Assembly: GCA_000442125.1 (NCBI GenBank)
Contig: KE546977.1
Span: forward strand, 1,054,001 to 1,118,000
Origin: Opeltia flavorubescens
Lineage: Eukaryota; Ascomycota; Lecanoromycetes; Teloschistales; Teloschistaceae
Direction: 5' to 3'
DNA: 64,000 bases
Below, in pieces: positions 1 to 10,884 of this stretch. Made by a program: the position numbers and the translations under genes. The notes under the pieces are model-generated. The model saw only the letters and a program-made list of their open reading frames with translations. It was not told the DNA's origin and made no database searches. Position 1 is the stretch's first letter, and the number at the start of each line of letters is the position of its first letter.

Positions 1-47
1 CCCCTACCGTGGTATATAATCCATGCTTTCGTCCGGTGACGGTTTTG

Positions 48-1709
48 CTATAGCGATGCCCTGATTCTTGGGACGACGCCGGTTGCCTCGTATACATGAC
101 CCGATTTTGACAGAACCGTCCCTAAACCTCTATGTACTTCCGCTTGGAAGGGCTCAAACGGCATTCGCTCTCCATCGATGCTAATGTAACCGTCTTTCTG
201 ATTCTTCGGGATGATGCGATAACCCAAGATTTTGCGGTAATTCACGTCTGGCACGTCGAAGAATTTCCCTGCCTCTACAGCAAGGAGGCATTTGATGGCT
301 CCTATGCGGCTGATGTCTCCGTCTACAGTGACAAGATCCATACAGCCGTCGTTGGGAAGCGTTGCAGGGAAGAAATTTGCACCAGGAGCCATAAAGGCCA
401 TGTTACCGCTGTAAAAGTTGCCAAGAGTGTCGTAAGGGATCAGTGACCAGCCCTCGGGAAGATCGTCATTGATGGTTCCATAACGTAGTTGGGGCAGACC
501 AAGCTTTGGATGGTCGTCATCCTCCCCTGGGTCTCTGTCGTCACGATGCTGTTCCGGTGGAGATGGGTCGTTTAATGCACGCTGATACTGTTCTCTGATC
601 TCAGATTTAGTAGCAGTCTCAACCTTGATGGCGAGGTCGCAAGGATATACGGTTTTTCTCAACAGCCGGATAAGAAAGCCCCATGTGAATCTTGCACTGC
701 CTAGCCACCTCAAATGCTCCGTTGCAAGATCGCTTTCCGCCACAATACCTACTGATTGGGACAAGAAGGAAAGCGTCCGCTCATCCCCTTGAGTGATGGA
801 AATCAGATCCAGCGGCGTCCGGATTCCCTTCACTATACACAAGGCTGCAAGGCTTGGGCTATCCGTTCCGTTGAGATTACAGCTCATCGCATTCCCAGTT
901 CCACATGGCAATTGCACCACTGCTAATTTATTCAGAGCCTGGCGAGCGTCTTCTTTCCTGCCTAACCCATTGAAAATCTCGTAGGGCAAGCCGTCCCCGG
1001 AGCAGGCTGCTATCACATCGAACGCATCGGGGTCCAGGTTCTCAGCAATTTCCACGGCATGACCCCTGTATTGCGTCTTCTCGACATCAACCTCACAGCG
1101 CGCAGCGGCAAAGATGGGTTCGATATCTCGAAGGTACAACTTCTGTGCTTTGCCTTTCCCACCGAACGGATTGATGAGCAGCTTTATACGCTTCCTCCGC
1201 TGCGACTTCCCGTACGCGCGATCGAGAAGGTTACGCACCCAGGCAGCTGCATGGGTGTCTCCGGGCTTTTCGATCTGGTAGTTGATGGTGGATACGCGGA
1301 CAGCGTTTCGTGGTATCGATTTAGCATATTGGATGGTCACTTCGAAGGCAGATATTTCAGCCCATAGAATGTTGTGAAAGGGGATCGCTTGCGTGGTTTT
1401 TGAGCCTGCGACTGGTTACTGGCGTCCTCGGAACGCACGTGGGGAGTACCCGTCATGTACCATTCTGTAACAGACCAGTGCAACTCCACCTTTCTTTGCG
1501 AGCAAAACCCTCATCTAAATGCGAGTCTTGTCAGCTTGCTCACTTCGGTCTCGCATTGTAATCTTACCAAGGACGATGAGACTATCGGTCCCGAGAGTCA
1601 AAGATGCGGATCTCCCAACTATTAGCGTAGTCTCTTCGATGGAGCTTCGTGGTGGGTCGGATTGAACAGGATCAACGAAAGGATCTTCGTCTGGAGAACG
1701 ATTGTCCAT
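48..1709 (-). CDS. LCB4: Sphingoid long-chain base kinase (LCB4/5 type), 3 exons
   Basis: Phosphorylates sphingoid bases such as phytosphingosine with ATP, the step before long-chain base phosphate breakdown; acts at ER, Golgi or plasma membrane. Exons read on the minus strand: 1709-1568, 1514-1461, 1405-48, giving 517 residues. The largest open frame starts at a GTG inside exon 3; homologous sequence (ILWAEISAFEV) continues upstream of it, so the real start is the ATG at 1709. Junctions G|GTAAGA, TTTAG|AT, G|GTACAT and GCAG|GC keep frame. Seen: the diacylglycerol-kinase-fold ATP motif NPFGGKGKA near residue 140, SGDGLPYEIFNGL near 200, and PCGTGNAMSCNL. The N-terminal part before the kinase domain (LTLGTDSLIVLDEGF) is the usual fungal LCB4 extension. 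The two upstream introns are inferred from splice consensus and family similarity. Product call is firm. Confidence 0.9.
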
Positions 1710-2239
1710 GATAGTGATATGGATTGAGCATAATTGGACGCTATTGAATGCTATAAAACATGATGATACAAAGCTGGATGCCTGATCTAAGACTTCGTGC
1801 TGAGCTGACGAATGTCAATAGATCTGCAAGTCAACGACGATCCTGGAAGCGCGCAGCTGCCGGGCAGTTGCTTCCCGCACTCCCGGACTTCGAAGCAAAC
1901 CAATGCAGGTACAGATTACACAAAAAGCATTCAATTTTCAATTGGCAACCTCGACCTCCAGACCTCGCTTTCCTCTTCAATTGGGAGCCGAGGTTCCCTC
2001 TGTAGCAAGCTCGCTTGTACAATTGAATATCACCAATTCCGCTTTTCATACGCTCATCAAATAACCGTATCTGATCCATCGCATGCAGCATCGCCCAAGA
2101 TCTCTCCAACTAGCTTCATGGAATCCGTAAGATGTCGGACAGAATTGGGTCTTTTGGAATATGTTGGACCCACGTCGCAACGTTCTGAAGCACCCGAACG
2201 GAGAATTCATCGCAGCTTGAAGTCATACTGACCAATCAA
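1710..2239. other. Intergenic, LCB4 promoter side and SEC26 3' side
   Basis: About 530 bp between the LCB4 start and the SEC26 stop. Both genes run on the minus strand, so this holds the LCB4 promoter and the SEC26 3' end. Short open frames on both strands here show no family similarity that I recognise. Confidence 0.5.
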
Positions 2240-5200
2240 TCATGCAGCGGCTCCAACCTTGTTTAACCCTTTCAGCGATCCCAAGCTTAACGCGAGACCT
2301 TGGGAACGACTCCGGATGCGTACGAATCCCGTGACTGGTCCATCGTCGCCTTCCTTTTCTATACTTAGATTGGCAAGCGCATCCTCACCTACACGACTGA
2401 TTAGCCATATGTAAAGATAAGACCTTTGTAGCTTACCGAAGACACTTCTAGCGTAGAGGTTGGCGCTCAAGAATTGACAGTCGCCTTTCATCGATGCTTC
2501 AGGCGTGAGACAGGTCATGTTTGTACATGCCATTAATTGCGCGAGAAACTCCCGCAAAGACTTCGCTTTGGAATTGATATTAACCTTGTTTTCCCACTCG
2601 AACTCGGTCCACATGGTCCTGAATTGTGTTTCCGTGCAATGTGCTGGCTGTATATAGTCCATGATATCTACGTGGACGTCATTGAGGATAACCACGTTAC
2701 TTTCTGTCGAGCTTGGGCCATCATAAACCACATTACCGAAGATAACACCAGTATCCGTCGATGATACCTTGATGGTGCTCTGAACGTTCTGGAAATCTTG
2801 AGGCCCGAGATTTTGCGTCGTGGGTCGCTCCACGACTTTCAAATCACCCAACGTGGCGAACTCGATGGACAAATTCTGAAGAGTTTCCGTTGTCTGATTC
2901 ACGAGCAGGACATCTAGTACAATGTCAAATTGGTGAACCTTGACGTATGCTTCCGCGTAAACAGGGTCCGAGAATCCAGTCAGCTGCACCACTCTGCTTA
3001 ATTTTGATGAAAGATCTTCCGCAGCTGAATCACCACCAGTAGCTTTCTCAAGATCCAGCTCAAACTCGTCAGAGCCATCACCTGCAGTTTTCTTGGCTAA
3101 TTGGCGTATTGAAACTACGTCGTCAACCTGAACAGCAGACTTTGCCTTCTCAACGGCTTCTTTCGCTGCTCTCTTCTTCTCCTCGACTTGCACCATGGCG
3201 CGGAACGCTTTCCGAGTATCATCGAGAAATACTGTTTCCAAGTCTTTCTGCTGGGCAAATTCGGCAAGTGACCTGACACAGGACATTATCCGGTCTACGG
3301 AATCCTCGTCTATCGGTGTCTTGACGAACTGAGATTGACCAACCCGTATTATCGAGATCATGATGAGCATAGCCTCCGCACGCAATGCATTTGTCCTCGC
3401 TACGTCTTGTGATACCTCCGAATGTCTCATGACCAATTTCGTTAGTGTAGACGAGAGCACTGACGCGAGGTAGAAGTCGCCGTCTAATATGAGTTGTCGC
3501 AATGGTGGCTTCTGTGCAGCTTTGACAGCTTCGAGTTTCGCGGCTGCGGACGATTGACTTGTCAGGGCATTCTCCGTTGCATAAGTTCCATCAGCCAGAA
3601 CCTTTCGTGAGCCCGTAGGTGCAGAGTGTTTCGGATGACCATTGGCCTGTTCATTGGGTTCTGGATTTTCTTCGGATGCTTCTTCAAGCAATCGCTGTTC
3701 AGATGATAGAATTGGTATTTCCCCTAAGCTTGTGCGGATTCTCTTCCAAGCCTCTCGGATATCGCTTGATTCTAGAGAGTACTCGCCTACAATCCATAGC
3801 GCTCCTCGGTAGACTTTACCAGCACGGACCTCGCCCAATGTTGACATCAAGCGTGACACGATAGACTGCCTCAGCTGGGGGAAGCGTTCAACGACTTCTT
3901 TGACGAAAGAGATAACATCCACAGCCGACGTTGCATTGAAATCGGCAATAAAGTCCATCAAAAGATCTACAACGGAGGCTGCTACTTCTGAGAATTTGAT
4001 CGCACATTGATGAATGGAATGTATGAGCAACTGTCTGTACTCATTGTTCTACAGAGAAGGTCAGCATGATTGTTGAGCCTGCAGGTGCCCACGATCTCAA
4101 ACCTTTTCGTACTGCTCGTCGAGAGTTTTTGAGAGCTCCTTTTTAAGAAGCAAAACTACTTCTTCAACGTTCTTGCTCGAAATCATCTCCAGGGCGAGGT
4201 TCAAGGCCTTTTTCCGAACATCGATATCAGGACTTGACAGCACGCGTAGAATTTCCATGATCAGGTCGTCTAGGACGCCCTCATTCCTTTTCCGGAGCTG
4301 GTCTACACGATCTAATACAATGAGCTTGACATTATTGTCGGCCTCCTTAATACTGAGCTCGATGAACTTGCTTGCGGCAGCTTTGACCGCGACAGGGTTA
4401 TTGGTGAGCGCTGTAAGCGACGACGCAGCTTCATAAACGACGGTGCTNGCACCAGCTTCAAGGAGATCAAATATTAACCGCAAGTATCTTGCCTAAACCA
4501 GTAGTGAGATGACCGCATCTTAAAGGTTATACAAATGGAGTTTGTGTACCTTGTTTTGTTGGTTCTGAACTGCGTCCTTCCGGATGAATTCCAATTCCAC
4601 AAGCTGTAGTAATTCATCGGCATTCGGTATACCGTCGAATATCCCACTCAAATATTCAAGTGCCTTATCATGATTCATTGTTGAGAGTGCCGCGAATGCA
4701 TTGCGCTTGCATGTATGATCGCTTTCGCTCTCAAGGAACTTTTGTACTAGCTCAGGGGCATCAGGGATGAGAGATTCCGAGTGAGAATAGATGGATGTGA
4801 CTGCCAGAACGGCGTTTTTTCGGACATAGGCGTGACGGTGCTCGAGACACGCTCGGGTGGATGACAATAAAGGCTCAAGGAGTTCTGGTTCACGAAGTTT
4901 GCAAAGGAATCGTAAGGTGTTTCCACGAATATATTCATTAGGATGTTGCAGGTCATTCCGTATGCCATTACTGGGTGCTGATTAGCACGCCGCGACTTGA
5001 AAGAGGCCCCCAACATACCACACAAGGATCATCTCTTGCTTGAGCTTCCCACTGGCATCCAGTTTTGGGCAGATCTCGTAATAGAAATATAGGAGCTTCT
5101 TCAACGGCTTGCTTTTTGACGGCATTACAAATCGTATAATATGCATGAGAAGCTGTGCCATGGCATCTCCATTGAGCATGATTGTCAAGATTCTTTTCAT

Positions 5201-5323
5201 AGTCTCCACCTTCGTTTCATCTGTACCCTTCTCCAATTGTGTTTTCAGCTCTTGAAGCGTCGGCTGGTCAGCTGTGTTGTCCTGGTGGACCACGCTGTAC
5301 GCGTGATCCAGAAACGTTGCCAT
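2240..5323 (-). CDS. SEC26: Coatomer subunit beta (beta-COP), 4 exons
   Basis: Subunit of the COPI coat that forms vesicles for Golgi-to-ER and intra-Golgi transport. Minus-strand exons: 5323-5019, 4970-4550, 4492-4103, 4048-2240; total 974 residues, matching the usual length near 970. The N-terminal part ([20 protein letters not shown], then [10 protein letters not shown]) is an adaptin-type alpha-solenoid; the C-terminal part has the beta-coatomer appendage ([17 protein letters not shown], then [11 protein letters not shown]). All three introns are about 50-60 nt with GT-AG ends (GTATGT, GTACAC and GTTTGA donors), and frame is kept throughout. A single ambiguous base lies at 4448 in exon 3 and hides one residue. 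Shares an upstream region with MAGO on the other strand. Confidence 0.95.
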
Positions 5324-5733
5324 GATTCAATGGCGCGCCAACTTCGAAATTTGTTCAGACACTATTGAATTTGAATCCGAAATGCCGTAACAGGAGCATC
5401 CAACGAAGCTATTCCTGGGGAACGTCAAGAAATGGCGAGATGGTTACGGCAGAAACAAAACCTTTGCTGACCGTTTGAAGACATGCGAAAGGAGTGACTG
5501 GGCTCGAGTATGAAGTTGGCGCCCTTGAGGAGACCGCGCGACCGACCTATAGCTTCGTTGTTGGGGCTGCCTCAACTGCAGCTTATCAAATTGTGGGCGT
5601 GTTCTCATGGTAATTTATTCCACGCTAGTTGTTCAAAATTACAGAATCATGTTCCCCGCCTAAGATAGTGCCGTTACCTGTTGGATTTGGGAACTTATGC
5701 AACACCTCTACGGCTTTTACTATTTCCAACATT
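5324..5733. promoter_or_regulatory. Head-to-head region between SEC26 and MAGO
   Basis: About 410 bp separate the two divergent start codons, so both promoters must lie here. No TATA box in a convincing position; no further motif is claimed. Confidence 0.45.
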
Positions 5734-6514
5734 ATGGCGGCATCCAATGATCCATTCTATGTTCGATATTAGTAAGGAAGAATGTTTGCCCAGGTTCCTG
5801 CAGCTGCTGATCAGCTACATGCAGCTCAGGACACTCTGGGCGGTTCGGTCACGAATTCTTAGGTGAGTGCTGTTCTAGTGGAAGAATCATATAAAATCTG
5901 ATACTGAAGGACAGAATTTGATTTCCGGACACTTGGCGACGGTCGAAGCGCATCTGCGCGCTATGCCAATAACTCAAATTATCGCAATGACTCGCTGATC
6001 CGAAAAGAGAGTGCGTACGCTGCTGGGACTTGCGAGTATAACTTTTTTGACAGCATATAGTGTGCGTTAGCTCACTTCTTATTGCGGAGATCAAACGCAT
6101 TATCAAAGAGAGCGAGATTATGAAGTATATCCGGCACCTTGTGGTAAAGAAGCGAAGACGACTGATGCTCGGTAGGGAAGATGATAGTAAATGGCCAGAG
6201 AAGAACAAGGATGGCAGACAAGAGTTGGAGATCAGATTGGGAAACGAGCACATTTCGTTTGAGGTATAGCTGCGCACCTCAATGTTATGGTCTTGCTGAC
6301 TTTATCCTAGACAGCAAAGATCGGATCCCTGGTTGATGTCACCGAGTCGGCGGACCCAGAAGGACTACGAGTGTTCTACTATCTTGTTCAAGATCTGAAA
6401 GCTCTTGTTTTCTCTTTGATATCATTACACTTCAAGGTACGGAGTAGCATGCGGAGAATTGACCGAAGGAGCCAGCTGACATCCTTCCGAATCCTGCAGA
6501 TTAAACCCATCTAA
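5734..6514 (+). CDS. MAGO: Mago nashi, exon-junction complex subunit, 7 exons
   Basis: Core exon-junction complex protein that pairs with Y14 and marks spliced mRNA. Exons: 5734-5771, 5825-5862, 5915-6010, 6061-6124, 6176-6263, 6311-6436, 6500-6514; total 154 residues, against about 146-150 in the family. No exon exceeds 130 nt, so no single open frame shows the gene. Joined exons read [19 protein letters not shown], then [17 protein letters not shown], then [17 protein letters not shown], then [20 protein letters not shown], ending HFKIKPI, all diagnostic for Mago. Introns are about 47-63 nt with GT-AG ends. The last coding exon carries only IKPI and the stop. A short insertion (GDGRSASA) follows the FDFR segment, as I recall in some fungal orthologues. 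Confidence 0.95.
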
Positions 6515-7053
6515 TGACACTATGGAACCAATTGGCCACAGATGGGAACGAAATGCAATACTAAACTTCGTAGGCGTCCTAGGCGTCAATTACTGAGTGT
6601 ACATGGCGTAGATACCCTCTCCCAAAAATTGGTTGCATGAAGATGATGAGGCAATCGCTAGGCTGCAACTTCCAGGGGGACTGATCTTCTTGCCCTTGTA
6701 TTTTCTTGATGGAGTCTATCATGTGATAGTCACGTCAAGTGCCTGTGTATGCTGTCAGAACTTGATTGATGGGCAGACAAAGATCTAGGCCCGTCTCGAC
6801 TAGACTTAAGACGGGAAAGGGACGCTAAGACTCGCTTCCATTATGCTCAATCGCCTTTTCCTCTTCCCCGCGTAATCTCTCCATGATCCGGGTTTGCGAC
6901 GTTGAACCGTTCCATTTCTTGAACTCATTGATATGTCGGTGACGTACTGAGACTTTTCTTTTATAGTCACGAGTACCTTTTCGAATTCCTTGTACACTTG
7001 ATCGGCTCCATTTGTTTTCTAATGTGTATAAATATTTGTTTCTCTGTTTCAAA
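6515..7053. other. Intergenic, MAGO 3' end and GID4 promoter
   Basis: About 540 bp between two plus-strand genes. Minus-strand frames between 6806 and 7079 are low-complexity and basic, and I take them as chance. The 3' part is AT-rich just before the GID4 start. Confidence 0.5.
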
Positions 7054-8171
7054 ATGCCCACACCCAGTGACAGCGTCATTCATGCCCCTTTCCAACCAGG
7101 CCATAATCTACATATAACGTGTCCACCGGATGCAACCGTGGACAGAAATGAGTACAATCAATACGCAGGACCTAGCCCTAGACATGCGGGGGTACCAACT
7201 GAGTCGCGACCCTTAGAATATTCATCGCGTTTAGAATCAGAATCCTCAATGCCGTCCAACTCAATCAACAACCCTTCGGCGCCGCCAAAGATGCCTGGTG
7301 TCCTCCCTGATGACAGTGAAGATTACCTCTCCTCCAGCAGTGGTGAGATCTCAGAGGCCAGCTCCAGTGACTCGGTGGATACCGTGCGCCAACAGACTGG
7401 AGAACCCACTCAAAGCCTGATGTCCATACAACAAGAATCTGCTGGTTTGTCAGCTGCATCGGATATTCATGGGCTGCCAAGAGTAAGTCTCATACTGACA
7501 TTTGGCCACTCGATGTAGCGGGAGCTAAACTGCTGTGAAGATGATCCCTACCCTTACTTCATCTTTCCTCCGACCCTTTAGCAGATTTCGCGGTCAGCAG
7601 CAATCCGACAAACAAGTGTATCAGGTTGAGGTGGAGCTCAAATACGTGGACATGGCCGAGTCCACTTTATGCGGCTTTTTGAAAATTGAAGGCAAGCCCC
7701 TACCACTGATAGCCACACAACTTCCAACACTGACCTACCCCAATAGGCCTCACCGACCAGCACCCTACATTAACAACCTTTTTTGAAGGAGAAATCATTG
7801 GCCCTAAATACACTTTCCAGACCCGCCATCCGTCCTGGGGTGCAACAGACAAGACCGACATGCAGCACTGGGCCCGCTTCCCAGCGTGGCGGCCCCTCGC
7901 CAAACAGGCCAAGAAACCAGACTTCCACTACAAGAACTTTGCTCAGCGCGAGAACATCTTTATGCGCTGGAAAGAATCCTTCTTAGTCCCGGATCATCGG
8001 GTGCGCGAGATCCTAGGCGCCAGCTTCGAGGGATTCTACTATATATGCTTCAATCAAGTTTCAGGCGATATCAACGGGATCTACTTCCATGCCAAGAGCG
8101 AGAAGTATCAACAACTGGAGTTGAAGCATGTACCTGACCGCGGTTGCTTTCCAGCGATGGAGTTCCGGTGA
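7054..8171 (+). CDS. GID4: GID4/VID24, substrate receptor of the GID ubiquitin ligase, 3 exons
   Basis: Substrate-recognition subunit of the GID/CTLH E3 ligase, which binds N-terminal proline degrons of gluconeogenic enzymes. Exons 7054-7482, 7541-7691, 7747-8171; 334 residues. The first about 145 residues are Ser/Pro-rich and acidic. The VID24 domain fills the rest: RFRGQQQSDKQVYQVEVELK, TLCGFLKIEGLTDQHPTLTT, FEGEIIG, FPAWRP, and a C-terminal FEGFYYICFNQVSGDINGIY. Intron 1 is GT-AG. Intron 2 begins GCAAGC and ends CAATAG, a GC-AG intron that must be removed to join the conserved segment. An in-frame ATG at 7012 would add 14 residues rich in Tyr, Phe and Leu; the MPTPSD start at 7054 is preferred. 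Convergent with GCN20. Confidence 0.9.
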
Positions 8172-8532
8172 ATGGTAATTGGGAAATCTGTAAAGGCTTG
8201 GGTCGGCTTGCACATATGATGGTGGGGAGGATCTGACAAACGGCGCCGGGAAATTGGGGCTGGATATTTTGAACCCGGTTTCTGAGTTAGAAAATGCGGA
8301 AACGAGTCTACGAAGCGATTTTTTTTCATGATGACCATGGGGGATAAAATTCTGTGTTCCATTGGAGGACGGGAGGATGTATGTAGCTACCCACATATCC
8401 ACTTGAATATCTTACTCGACATGATACGTCAAACTCAGCTCACTTTGGTCTAAGAGCTGTGCGTGCACACGGAGCACGCAAATCTCATAATTTATGTATT
8501 CATCCCAACTCTATATACATCTAACCATTCCT
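8172..8532. other. Intergenic between convergent GID4 and GCN20
   Basis: About 360 bp holding the two 3' untranslated regions. Nothing else is supported. Confidence 0.5.
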
Positions 8533-10884
8533 CTACTTCTGCCTCTGCACTACCCCCATTTCATCCGCCTGCTTCTGAATCCTCCTCTTATAAGCCGCCA
8601 CATCCCCATCAAACTTCTCCACCGTCCCCCCATCACAAACCCAAAGATTCCGACACACATTCTGCAACATCGTCACATCATGACTCACCATCAGCACCCC
8701 ACCTCCAAATTTCTGCAGCGCCGCACTCAACGCATCCATAGCCTCGATATCAAGATGATTGCTCGGCTCGTCCAGAACAAGGATATGCGGGTTCGTAATC
8801 GCTAGACACGCGAACGCAACGCGAGATTTCTGCCCTCCGGAAAGGAGAGACATTTTCTGCAGGCCGGTCGTGCCCGTGATGCCGAAGGCGCCGAGGTGCC
8901 GGCGGTATTCCTCGTCAGGTTTTCCTGGGTAGGTTTTCGCCATGAAGGTAACTGCTGAAGCGTTCATGTCGAGGGCGTCGACGTGGTGTTGGGCAAAGAA
9001 CCCGATTCGTAAGCGCGGGTTTTGGGATATGAGGCCTGAGGTCGGTGAGAGCTGACCGATGAGGAGCTTGAGGACTGTAGTTTTGCCAGCGCCATTGGGG
9101 CCGACGATGCCGATGCGGGAGTCTAGTTGGACGTCGAGATCGACGTTTTTGATCAGGGGTGGTTTTGTAGCGTCGTAGCCAAAGGAGACATTGGACATTT
9201 GGATAATGGGCGGAGAGAGTTTTTCGACATCAGGGAAGCGGAAGTGGACTATGTATTCATTTTCTGGGGGTTCAAGATGGGGCATTTTTTCTAGTTTCTT
9301 GATGCGGGATTGGGCTTCGGAGGATTTGGCGGCGTTGTAGCGGAATTTGTCGATGAATGTTTGGAGATGGGCGCGTTGGACCATTTGGTTATCATACTCG
9401 CGTTTGGCAGTCTTGCGGCGCTCTTCCTTGGTAGCGTAGAAGGAGTCGAAGTTGGCGCCCTTGTAGTAGTCGAGACGTTCGGAGTGCTGGTGGATGATGT
9501 CTGTAGCAACTTCGTTGAGGAAAGCACGATCGTGGGAAACGACAAGGAGGGTACTCGGGTAGGATTGGAGGTAATTAGAAAGGAAGGTTATGGAGGGCAC
9601 GTCCAGCATATTAGAAGGTTCATCCAGTAATAACAAGTCTGGTTCACAGAAGAGGGCCCGGGCGAGGGCTAGACGCATTCGCCAACCTCCTGAGAATGTT
9701 TTGGTAGCATAATGCTGTCGTTCTTCTGAGAAGCCAAGACCGGCGAGGATACTGGCCGCGCGAGACTCTGCTCTGTCAGACTCCATCTCAGATAGTTTTG
9801 CGTGTATATCACTGAGCGAAGTATCGAGGCCTTCTCGCTGCTTGTCGAGCTTCTCAGCGTCTTTCGAGGTATCTGCCATCGATGACCGTTGGGTTTCTAG
9901 ATCCGAAAGCTCTCTCGTGATCTTCTCTTGCTCGGCAAGTAGATGTTTCCTCCATACATCTGCGTCGAGAACGGCTTGCAAGGCAGGCGTATCATCTCCA
10001 GTGATCTCTTGCTCGACATGCAGGATGCTAATATGAGTAGGAATTGCGAGCTCTCTCCGGCTCAAGGCACGGAGCAGCGTACTTTTCCCGATACCATTCT
10101 GACCGACCAAACCATAACGACGGCCAAATGCCATCGTCAAGGAGGTATCGCTGAGGATACGCAAGCCGCCGATAGTCACATCAACACCCTCGACTTTGAT
10201 ATCTTTGCTCTTTGAAGTCTGATCGGCACCTAGCTGCAGTGGATTGACCTGCATGAAGAATTCCTCGTAGGATTGAGCTTCACTTGGCTGATCAAGCAAC
10301 CTTGAAGCCTCGTATTCAACGTTTTTCATGACCTTGCGGTCTTGCTTGGCTTGGATCTTCCTTTCGGCCTTCTCCAATTTCTTTTTATCAACGCGAGACT
10401 CAACTTTTCTAGTGTTAGTGGACTCTAGATCCACGATACCGCCGGTCAGCCCCATTGTCGAAGATATGTTGCGCTGAGATCCAACCTGAATGGCATGATC
10501 CAGTTTCCGGGCAGTAGAGGCCATCTGCCTCCTTTCCCCATCCACGCCATCATTAGCACTGAGTTTTGAGATGAATTTGTCTACAAGATTACGGATAATT
10601 ATCGAATTCTGGTCAGACAGATCACCAGATGCGGACGTTAGCAGTGCTGTAATTGTGTCCGCAGCCTCGTCGAGAGGCGATTGGCCATTTGAATCGACTT
10701 CTGAGATATACGACTTAGAAGCGTGGTTGAGATACCCCTGAATTCACTCAGCTTCCATCATTCGAAACCAAAGATATCGAATGACGTAATGCGCGGACTA
10801 CTCTTGAAAATAAATACCTACAGCAGAATAGTCGCAAATAAGATTGTCAATGCCCGGTATCTGGGCTCTAATTTCGGCCTCCAT
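8533..10884 (-). CDS. GCN20: ABC-F ATPase GCN20, 2 exons
   Basis: Soluble ABC-F protein that works with GCN1 on ribosomes to activate the eIF2-alpha kinase GCN2 in amino-acid starvation. Minus-strand exons 10884-10822 (MEAEIRAQIPGIDNLICDYSA) and 10737-8533; 755 residues, close to the yeast length of 752. There are two ABC cassettes: Walker A GQNGIGKST with signature FSGGWRMRLALARAL and Walker B DLLLLDEPSNMLD; then Walker A GPNGAGKTT with signature LSGGQKSRVAFA and ILVLDEPSNHLD. A charged linker lies between, and there are no membrane segments. The N-terminal region before cassette 1 is GCN20-specific, which separates it from other ABC-F members. Base composition of the coding strand changes from C-rich in the middle to G-rich at the 3' end (see findings). 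Confidence 0.93.

Noticed and set aside
48-1340. LCB4 as a single 430-residue frame starting at 1340
   Set aside because: The start is a GTG inside the conserved segment; two upstream exons join in frame to an ATG at 1709.
4448-4448. Single ambiguous bases (also 28715, 35792, 46781, 59465) as a biological signal
   Set aside because: They are scattered in coding, intron and repeat sequence and most likely reflect assembly or base-call uncertainty.
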